From Desulfobacterales bacterium (lineage in GTDB: Bacteria; Desulfobacterota; Desulfobulbia; Desulfobulbales; BM004): 5,028 nucleotides of DNA. The stretch covers positions 1 to 5,028 of the forward strand of contig JAUXHH010000147.1 in assembly GCA_030621655.1 (NCBI GenBank), in the 5' to 3' direction. How positions within the stretch are numbered: position 1 is the stretch's first letter; each line of letters begins with the position of its first letter. The notes under the pieces are model-generated. The model made no database searches and was not told the origin of the DNA. It was given only the letters and a program-made list of their open reading frames with translations. A program made the position numbers and the translations under genes. This document shows positions 1 through 5,028 of this stretch, one piece after another.

Positions 1-215
1 AGGCGGTAAGCATACTAAAGTATAGCTCAACCCCCTTACACTTTGTCTATCCGGCGTCTCGACTTGTGAGAAACCCGGGGTCGTGGTTTTCTGGCATCTG
101 AAGTAAAAGAATATTGAAAAAAATGTCATAAATTAATAGGTTATTCATGTTGTGATAACGGCGCAGCTGTAGTTGTAATATCTAAACTTTTCTTTTATTC
201 TCTTTTGTTGTCTCA
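1..215. other. Leader region without a convincing gene
   Basis: No convincing gene is seen here on either strand. The first ~100 bases are visibly richer in G+C than the next 115, so this may be the edge of an upstream element. Two small stem-loops are visible: ATACT/AGTAT with an AA loop at 12-23, extendable by two G-C pairs with one bulged A, and a 7-bp stem at 69-75 with 85-92 that has one bulged T and a 9-base loop. Neither is followed by a T run, so neither is called a terminator. Bases 187-214 are almost pure pyrimidine and lead straight into the next gene. TTG-like and TAATAT-like hexamers occur (114-119, 150-155, 176-181), but none has acceptable 16-18 base spacing, so no promoter is called. 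Confidence 0.5.
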
Positions 216-2528
216 ATGGCCTCATTATTCAGTATGGATTTTTTTTCCAGAAGTGTTACTTGGAGCGGTCCTGCTCCAGTGCCGTACTCTGCCCATTTTT
301 CGTTGAATCACATAATACCCGGAGTTGACAATTTTCGTTATGACGTCCATTTAAGCCCGGTTTTCAGAGAGTCTGTTGCCAAGATTATATTTCATTTAAT
401 TCTTAAGGTTGCAAATGCAGATGAAGATATTGATGTACACTTTAATTGGACAACGGAAAAAGAGGAATTCAGGCGACTCTGTCGGGATATCATGCTTGAT
501 GCTGTTAAAAGGGCCAAGATGGGGGACGGAGAAGTTCAGATAGATTACCTGGCCCAGGTCACAGTCTGTAAATTTCTTATCCAGGAAATCAACAATCAGT
601 TTGAGGAGCTTTTAACAAGGTTTAATAATCAAGTCTGGGAGTATGAAAGCACCGATGATAACGACTTGGTGCTGCAGACCTTGAGCCTCAAGGAGAGGGT
701 TCTGGGGATACGTCATAAGAGGAGCATGATCATAAGTGAAGCCAGCAGAGAGATATTTCAGTATCTGCTTGAGTCTCAGAGACCCTTAAAAGAAAGGCGT
801 GAGGCAAATTATGGCAGGACGTCCCTATTGAAAGATGACATTTTCATTAACCCTATCCTGCATATTGATAACCAGAGTGATGATTACTTCATGCTGGAAA
901 ATTATGTACTGCTGGGGAACAGGATCGATGATCCTGATAGATATGACAACCTCCTGCAATTGATTAATGAATTGCTGGGGAAATTGAATATAGTCCAAGA
1001 TAAAGAAAAAGAGCCTAAAGGTAAGGAAAGCAAGTCCGGTCAGGCTGACGAAGGTTCGGAGAAAAAGACTGAAATAAAAAATCTCAAAATTGATGGGTGG
1101 ATACGACAGGCTGAGACAGTAGATCTCCTGTTGGATTATTTCCAGACTGGTATAGAGATAGAGGAAAGGAAAAATAAACTTAATCAGGATGAAGGGGAGT
1201 TGCAGGGTTTTGAAGCAATAGAAAAGGAGCAGAAAAGGATTTTCAATTTCTTTTATGATAAGTTTAAGCAGAAAAAACTTATTAACAGGATTTTTGCTTC
1301 CTATGAAATGCAACCGGCATACCTTGAATATTGCCCTCCTCTTGTACCGCAGCAGGTTGTACAGTATCTCACTTCAATCTCTGCCAAAAAGAGTGTAATA
1401 AGCCATCTTAACCGGCTTAAAGTCTATTACGGCAAGTCCTTTTCACTGGTGAATCTGAAGAAGACAGGAATGAGAATAGGCAGACTGAATGTTCAGAAAC
1501 GGCATGAATATTTCCTTAAATTTCTTAAAGGTTTTTTTAAATATCATCGGGATCTGGAAAATTTTAAGCTGCTGAAAAAGGCACTTGACAGGGTCAGCCT
1601 GGTTACGGACGAGAAAACCATTGCTCTCTCCAAAACCAACAATACCCTCTATGAATTTTTTCTCCCGCAAGAGCAGGTTTTTGAACTTGATACAAAACCG
1701 GTCACCAGTCATGTCATCATGAAAGCCGATGTTCGCGGAGCAACGTTTATAACGAAGCAACTTCGTGAAAGCGGCTTGAACCCGGCCTCTTACTTCAGCT
1801 TGAATTTTTTCAACCCCATATCCGAGATTGTGTCTCAATACGGTGCTCTCAAGGTGTTTATAGAAGGAGACGCCATTATCCTTGCCATTCTTGAACGTAA
1901 AGATGATGAAGCAGGAAAATACTGCGTTTCAAGGGCCTGCGGCCTGGCTATAAATATGTTGAGCGTCATCCAGCGTTACAATGCCAAAAGCAGGAAATAC
2001 AAACTGCCAATACTCGAACTGGGAGTTGGCATCTGTTACCAGAATGCACCTCCGGCATATCTGCTTGACGGCAAGAAGAGAATCATGATCTCACCGGCCA
2101 TTAATTCGGCTGACAGGCTTTCAAGCTGTCATAAGACATTGCGCAGGGTCATGGATAGGAGCAGGAAGGCTTTTAACCTATATGTCTATCAATCGGCTGA
2201 AGATGCTGACAAAGGTTTAAGCGACGATGAAAGTATCCTGCGGTTTAATGTCAACGGCATCGAATTGAACCAGGCCGGTTTCAAAAAGCTGACAAAGGAA
2301 ATTGATCTGAAGACCATGAACTGCCTGATCCCTGAGATACAGAAAGAGCCGATAATAATCCATACAGGAAAATTTCCGTTGGTTACCGGCACCTTCCAAA
2401 GTTTGATCATCAGGGAGGACTGGGTCCAGGAGTTGAATGCGCCTAATTACCAGCCATCCGGGAAAGTGAACCGGAAATATTTTGAAGTTTGTACGCGAGA
2501 AGCCTTGAAAAAGTACGTGGAAAAATAG
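216..2528 (+). CDS. Large soluble protein with a divergent C-terminal class III nucleotide cyclase-like domain
   Basis: A 770-residue protein with no signal peptide or membrane segment, so probably cytoplasmic. Residues ~1-495 are mostly helical and charged, unrecognised by me, and split by a hydrophilic Lys/Glu/Gly/Ser-rich linker at ~261-290. Residues ~498-655 follow the order of class III adenylate/guanylate cyclases: strand plus metal Asp in KADVRGAT (D505), second metal Asp in EGDAIILAI (D552), a helix, GVGI (603-606), then PAINSADRL with the Asn/Arg pair (N630, R634) spaced as in active enzymes. The base-recognition positions are not canonical: Pro stands where an Asp is usual three residues before N630, and the Lys (K546) is displaced relative to D552. 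The substrate, if any, is therefore unknown; it might make a cyclic nucleotide or only bind NTP. Residues ~656-770 form a beta-rich tail of unknown role. ATG 216 is the first start after an in-frame stop at 183-185, but has no Shine-Dalgarno; ATG 234 is an alternative. Same strand as the following rlpA, 157 bases away. The frame is certain, the cyclase fold likely, activity unproven. Confidence 0.85.
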   Translation: MASLFSMDFFSRSVTWSGPAPVPYSAHFSLNHIIPGVDNFRYDVHLSPVFRESVAKIIFHLILKVANADEDIDVHFNWTTEKEEFRRLCRDIMLDAVKRAKMGDGEVQIDYLAQVTVCKFLIQEINNQFEELLTRFNNQVWEYESTDDNDLVLQTLSLKERVLGIRHKRSMIISEASREIFQYLLESQRPLKERREANYGRTSLLKDDIFINPILHIDNQSDDYFMLENYVLLGNRIDDPDRYDNLLQLINELLGKLNIVQDKEKEPKGKESKSGQADEGSEKKTEIKNLKIDGWIRQAETVDLLLDYFQTGIEIEERKNKLNQDEGELQGFEAIEKEQKRIFNFFYDKFKQKKLINRIFASYEMQPAYLEYCPPLVPQQVVQYLTSISAKKSVISHLNRLKVYYGKSFSLVNLKKTGMRIGRLNVQKRHEYFLKFLKGFFKYHRDLENFKLLKKALDRVSLVTDEKTIALSKTNNTLYEFFLPQEQVFELDTKPVTSHVIMKADVRGATFITKQLRESGLNPASYFSLNFFNPISEIVSQYGALKVFIEGDAIILAILERKDDEAGKYCVSRACGLAINMLSVIQRYNAKSRKYKLPILELGVGICYQNAPPAYLLDGKKRIMISPAINSADRLSSCHKTLRRVMDRSRKAFNLYVYQSAEDADKGLSDDESILRFNVNGIELNQAGFKKLTKEIDLKTMNCLIPEIQKEPIIIHTGKFPLVTGTFQSLIIREDWVQELNAPNYQPSGKVNRKYFEVCTREALKKYVEK

Positions 2529-2562
2529 GAGAACAGGGGCAGAAAATTATAGTTTTTAATGT

Positions 2563-2612
2563 TTGCCGGGTTTGACTTTTACTTGAGAGGTTTTATTTTT
2601 TGCCCGGTTTGA
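2563..2612. repeat. Short direct repeat in the spacer before rlpA
   Basis: TTGCCGGGTTTGA (2563-2575) recurs as TTGCCCGGTTTGA (2600-2612), 12 of 13 bases identical and 37 bases apart. The cores CCGGG and CCCGG are also inverted complements, so the transcript could fold into a weak 5-bp stem with a long AT-rich loop. It could be a paired regulator site, a poor terminator for the upstream gene, or chance. A TTGAGA hexamer lies at 2609-2614 and TAAAAT at 2637-2642, but their 22-base spacing is too long for a standard sigma-70 promoter. Confidence 0.4.
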
Positions 2613-2673
2613 GAAAAATTCTTTTTAGACCTCAAATAAAATTAAATAATGAACTGCTAAAGAAGGTTTGATC

Positions 2674-2688
2674 AGGTAGATAACATTG
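2674..2688 (+). promoter_or_regulatory. Ribosome binding site and TTG start supporting the rlpA start
   Basis: AGG at 2674-2676 sits nine bases before a TTG at 2686-2688, which is normal spacing. An in-frame stop (TAG 2677-2679) closes the frame just upstream, and there is no ATG, GTG or other TTG between this TTG and the lipobox cysteine. TTG is therefore the only usable common start that leaves a signal peptide. The core is short (AGG only), so translation may be weak. Confidence 0.5.
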
Positions 2689-3405
2689 CTAATCGTTTTC
2701 ATCGTAAAATACCTAGTTCTTCTCCATACTCAACAGAGTCGTTTTTTTGAAAGGGTTTTTCTGTTTGCAGGCATCAGCGTTATATGCTTCCTGCTCGCCA
2801 GTTGTGGTTTTTTTACCACCACCTATGATATTACGAAAGGAGCCGTAGTCGGCACTTATAAAACGGCCAAAGTTGCAACTGATCTTACCCTTGGAACGTG
2901 CAAGGTCGTCTATAAGATCGGCAAGTATACCTTTCAGGTTGTCATGGCACCCCTTGACTGGCCAATGACCCAGGATATTGAGTCCATTGACGGCATGTCC
3001 CCCAAAGAGGCTATTGAAAAGGGAAGGGTGAAAAAATCGCCGTATGTGGTGAAAGGAAAGCGGTATGTTCCGATGTCTCTGGATGAGGCATACAGATACT
3101 CAGAGGTTGGGGTTGCCTCATGGTACGGCAAGGAAACCCAGAGGCAGAAGGGCGGCAAAATGACTGCCAACGGCGAGGCCTTTGATCCAGGGAAACCGAC
3201 TGCTGCCCATAAATATCTGCCGCTGCCAACGCATGTCAGGGTCAAAAATCTTGAAAACGGCAGGTCAATGATTGTGCGGGTAAATGACCGGGGTCCATTT
3301 GTTAGAGGAAGAATAATAGACCTGTCTGCAGGTGCTGCAAAACAGTTGGGGTTTTACCGGCAGGGCCTTGCCAAGGTTAAGATTGAGACGGTGCAGCTTG
3401 ACTGA
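2686..3405 (+). CDS. rlpA: RlpA-like septal ring lytic transglycosylase (lipoprotein, DPBB domain only)
   Basis: A 239-residue predicted outer-membrane lipoprotein. A hydrophobic stretch (~24-37) ends in the lipobox LASC, with C40 as the lipidated residue and Gly at +2 (no Asp retention signal). Residues ~45-95 form a hydrophobic-basic segment of unknown role, followed by a YVVKGKRYVPM lead-in (120-130) typical of RlpA proteins. The double-psi beta-barrel covers ~142-236: ASWYG (144-148), TANGEAFD (160-167), TAAH (172-175), VRVNDRGPF (197-205) and RIIDLS (209-214). H175 and D201 correspond to the conserved catalytic-type residues. Family members cleave glycan strands lacking stem peptides and act at the septum and in daughter-cell separation. 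The C-terminal SPOR domain of E. coli RlpA is absent, so septal targeting must differ or be missing. The N-region is unusually long (about 23 residues before the hydrophobic core) and starts at TTG. Convergent with the downstream channel gene; no clear terminator between them. Confidence 0.92.
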   Translation: MLIVFIVKYLVLLHTQQSRFFERVFLFAGISVICFLLASCGFFTTTYDITKGAVVGTYKTAKVATDLTLGTCKVVYKIGKYTFQVVMAPLDWPMTQDIESIDGMSPKEAIEKGRVKKSPYVVKGKRYVPMSLDEAYRYSEVGVASWYGKETQRQKGGKMTANGEAFDPGKPTAAHKYLPLPTHVRVKNLENGRSMIVRVNDRGPFVRGRIIDLSAGAAKQLGFYRQGLAKVKIETVQLD

Positions 3406-3418
3406 AAAGGCAATTTAA

Positions 3419-3436
3419 AATTCAGAATTCAGAATT
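3419..3436. repeat. Heptamer tandem repeat between convergent genes
   Basis: AATTCAG occurs twice in tandem and is followed by AATT (3419-3436), a perfect period-7 repeat of 2.6 units. It lies between the stop codons of rlpA (+) and the channel gene (-). Short heptamer tracts of this sort are common in spacers of some bacterial genomes. It does not form a GC stem with a T run, so it is not a standard terminator. Confidence 0.7.
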
Positions 3437-3450
3437 AATCTATTGATAAC

Positions 3451-4704
3451 CTAGTTTTTGCCCCAGCCTGAAAAGTCGTATCCCGTGGGATTCTGAAAAA
3501 CCCGCAATCCAAACTCGGGCAATGCTGCAAGCAGGTGATCGAAAATGTCAGCCTGGATTGCTTCGTAATTCGCCCAGGCCTGATCATTACTGAAGACATA
3601 TATCTGGACAGGGAGTCCGTGTTGGGTCGGCTCAAGATGCCGGACGAGAAACGTCATGTTCTGATGTATTTTGGGATGGTTTTTCAGGTAAGCAATGGTA
3701 TAGGCGCGAAAAACCCCGATATTGGTTTGGCGCCTGCCATTTATTAACTGGGAGGTATCAGTTTCATGCTCTTTGTTGTATTCGATTATTTCATCCTGTT
3801 TCTCTGCAATATAGTTTTTGATAAAATCAAATTTATTGAAACGCTCGAGCATTTCATCTGTACAAAATTTAATGGAACTCATATCAATATGAATAGCACG
3901 TTTTATACGGCGCCCTCCTGATTCAGACATGCCTCGCCAGTTCTTAAACGCATCTGAAACCAGGCCATAGGTTGGGATTGTGGTGATGGTTTTATCCCAG
4001 TTGCGGACCTTGACCGTATTAATTGATACCTCAATGACATCGCCGTCAGCCCCGTATTTAGGCATCTCGATCCAGTCACCGATACGGATCATATCGTTGC
4101 CGGAAAGCTGGATGCTGGCGACAAAACCCAGAATGGTATCTTTGAATACCAGCATGAGGACTACGGTAAATCCTCCAAGAATACTGAGGACACCCCAGGG
4201 GGATTTGTCTGTAAGGATGGAAATGATGAAGATGCCTGCCATAATATAGGCGATAATTTTGACAGCATCTAAATACCCTCTGATAGGACGGCGTGAAGCC
4301 ATATCGGATTTGCTGTAGATATCACGAGTTGCAAGGAGGATTGAATCAAGCATCCACACACCTGCCAGGACAAAGAAAACCATTGCAAAACGTTTGAAGA
4401 ATTCGGGTGCCGGCGTCTGCTGCGGCAACAGAAAATCAGCTGACAAGTAAATCACTATGATCGGCATGAGATAGGAAAGGCGCTGGACAAAACCATGTTG
4501 GACCAGGGCATCATCCCAGGTATTTTTGCTGCGCTTGAAGACCATTTCGATGAGACGGGCCATGAAGCGCTTTGTGATCCAGTAAGAGATAAAGGCAAGA
4601 AGCAAAAGGAGGATAATGGTTGCAGCCAAACCTATGAGATCAGCCATCTGTTGTCCGATGCCTTGCGTGACTAAAAAGTCTGAGATGAGTTCGCTTGGAT
4701 TCAT
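3451..4704 (-). CDS. ybdG: MscS-family mechanosensitive ion channel, YbdG type
   Basis: A 417-residue inner-membrane protein. Hydrophobic segments lie at ~22-44, 74-93, 104-125, 146-164 and 170-200; the last is the pore-lining MscS helix pair (GVLSILGGFTVVLML, then FKDTILGF). The MscS beta domain follows at ~200-258: GDWIEMP (209-215), GADGDVIEVS, then VRNWDKTITTIPT (233-245) and FKNWRGM (253-259). These, plus the long C-terminal cytoplasmic domain with NGRRQTNIGVFRAY (322-335), match E. coli YbdG (415 residues), a miniconductance channel that releases solutes on hypo-osmotic shock. Both length and motifs are full. The start ATG at 4702-4704 has no good Shine-Dalgarno, because a heptamer array begins six bases upstream; the in-frame ATG at residue 20 is an alternative but would shorten the segment before the first helix. 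Assignment to the YbdG branch rather than MscS or MscK rests on the C-terminal motifs. Confidence 0.93.
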   Translation of the reverse strand: MNPSELISDFLVTQGIGQQMADLIGLAATIILLLLLAFISYWITKRFMARLIEMVFKRSKNTWDDALVQHGFVQRLSYLMPIIVIYLSADFLLPQQTPAPEFFKRFAMVFFVLAGVWMLDSILLATRDIYSKSDMASRRPIRGYLDAVKIIAYIMAGIFIISILTDKSPWGVLSILGGFTVVLMLVFKDTILGFVASIQLSGNDMIRIGDWIEMPKYGADGDVIEVSINTVKVRNWDKTITTIPTYGLVSDAFKNWRGMSESGGRRIKRAIHIDMSSIKFCTDEMLERFNKFDFIKNYIAEKQDEIIEYNKEHETDTSQLINGRRQTNIGVFRAYTIAYLKNHPKIHQNMTFLVRHLEPTQHGLPVQIYVFSNDQAWANYEAIQADIFDHLLAALPEFGLRVFQNPTGYDFSGWGKN

Positions 4705-4709
4705 GATAA

Positions 4710-4773
4710 AAGGCTCAAGGTTAAGGGTTAAAGGTTATAAGGTTAAAGGCTGAAGGCTGAAGGTAAAAGGTAA
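4710..4773. repeat. Array of nine degenerate 7-bp repeats upstream of the channel gene
   Basis: Read on the + strand, the bases divide into 7-mers: AAGGCTC, AAGGTTA, AGGGTTA, AAGGTTA, one extra T, AAGGTTA, AAGGCTG, AAGGCTG, AAGGTAA, AAGGTAA. The AAGG core is kept in eight of nine units. The array begins six bases upstream of the channel gene's ATG, occupying where its ribosome binding site would be. A weaker period-7 G/T pattern (GCTGGTT, GCTTGGT, TCTGGGT, TTTGTTT) may continue to ~4810. Confidence 0.8.
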
Positions 4774-4905
4774 AACATGGTGCTGGTTGCTTGGTTCTGG
4801 GTTTTGTTTCTTGTTTTTTTATTTAGTGCCGAGAGCCCAGGACCTAGTACAATATTTTTTGCTGCCAACTAAATCCTTTTCCCTTTAGCCTTCAGCCTTT
4901 AACCT
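4740..4905. repeat. Large imperfect inverted repeat built from the heptamers
   Basis: The left arm 4740-4770 and the reverse complement of the right arm 4875-4905 agree at 29 of 31 bases by eye, with 104 bases between. Both arms consist of the AAGG-type heptamers seen just upstream of the channel gene. The right arm contains the stop codon of the thioredoxin-like gene. The centre contains no ORF of note. It could form a cruciform or a long RNA hairpin, or represent a small mobile-type repeat. No terminal target duplication was found. Confidence 0.75.
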
Positions 4906-5028
4906 GTTTCTTCTATTGCTTCTTCTATCCATTTTTCAAGCTGGACCCGTGGGGGTTGGATACCGGCGCTTTTGACCTCGCCATTGATGATGAGTGTTGG
5001 TGTCTTTATCACTCCGTAACGCCATATT
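4899..5028 (-). CDS. Thioredoxin-fold small redox protein, C-terminal fragment (cut by window edge)
   Basis: Only the last 42 residues are inside the window. They read IWRYGVIKTPTLIINGEVKS (first 20), then AGIQPPRVQLEKWIEEAIEETG. The pattern Tyr-Gly-Val, then TPT with the cis-proline, LIINGEV and AG, ending in a helix with Lys/Glu/Trp, is that of small thioredoxin-like proteins of the redox-active disulfide protein 2 (Thioredoxin_3) kind, which usually total about 80 residues. The CXXC active site would lie outside the window, so activity cannot be judged. The TAA stop (4899-4901) lies within a heptamer of the inverted repeat. The gene is upstream of the channel gene on the same strand, 194 bases away, so cotranscription is possible. 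A glutaredoxin- or DsbA-like relative is less likely but cannot be excluded. Confidence 0.75.
   Translation of the reverse strand, partial: IWRYGVIKTPTLIINGEVKSAGIQPPRVQLEKWIEEAIEETG

Noticed and set aside
47..97. Short minus-strand frame starting at ATG near 97 and ending in TAG
   Set aside because: It would encode only about 16 residues, with no ribosome binding site and no similarity I can name.
3..101. Open frame on the + strand at the left edge, ending in TGA at 99-101, as the tail of an upstream protein
   Set aside because: Only 32 residues, no recognisable motif, and nothing else supports coding; it could be chance.
825..1313. Minus-strand 162-residue open frame inside the cyclase-like gene
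   Set aside because: It is a shadow of a well-supported + strand gene; its Phe/Ile-rich composition is what reading the reverse of Lys/Glu-rich codons gives.
2563..2626. Intrinsic terminator after the cyclase-like gene
   Set aside because: The only GC stem is 5 bp with a loop of about 30 bases and is not directly followed by a clean T run.
2934..3245. Minus-strand open frames opposite rlpA
   Set aside because: They are opposite the conserved double-psi barrel motifs of RlpA and show no family features.
3980..4249. Plus-strand 89-residue open frame within the channel gene
   Set aside because: It is antisense to the conserved MscS beta domain and pore helix; there is no independent evidence for it.
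4710..4905. CRISPR array
   Set aside because: Units are 7 bp, directly adjacent, without spacers, and there are no cas genes.
4740..4905. Insertion sequence
   Set aside because: There is no transposase and no target-site duplication in 166 bases; at most it is a small non-autonomous repeat.

Overview
The window carries three complete protein genes and the tail of a fourth. Gene content and base composition (AT-leaning genes, AT-rich spacers with period-7 simple repeats) suggest a Gram-negative bacterium with an outer membrane. A Desulfobacterota (deltaproteobacterial) host is my best guess, but it is an inference from style and not proven by any marker here.

Layout: positions 1-215 hold no convincing gene. 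Positions 216-2528 (+) encode a 770-residue soluble protein. Its C-terminal third reads as a divergent class III nucleotide cyclase (adenylate/guanylate cyclase-like) domain, while its first ~495 residues match nothing I recognise. A 157-base spacer with a short direct repeat follows. Positions 2686-3405 (+) encode an RlpA-type lipoprotein, a double-psi beta-barrel peptidoglycan enzyme without a SPOR domain, apparently starting at TTG. A 45-base convergent spacer with a heptamer repeat separates it from 3451-4704 (-), a YbdG-type MscS-family mechanosensitive channel. The 194 bases upstream of the channel gene are filled by degenerate 7-bp repeats, part of which form a nearly perfect 31-bp inverted repeat. 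The distal arm overlaps the stop codon of the partial gene at 4899-5028 (-), the C-terminal end of a small thioredoxin-fold protein.

The genes do not form a recognisable pathway. RlpA and the channel are both envelope proteins (cell wall remodelling and turgor relief), and the thioredoxin-like gene lies upstream of the channel gene on the same strand. The cyclase-like protein precedes rlpA on the same strand, so a signalling link to the envelope is possible but speculative. The two most notable items are the cyclase-like protein, which keeps metal and transition-state residues but not the usual base-recognition residues, and the heptamer-built inverted repeat at the channel gene's 5' end.
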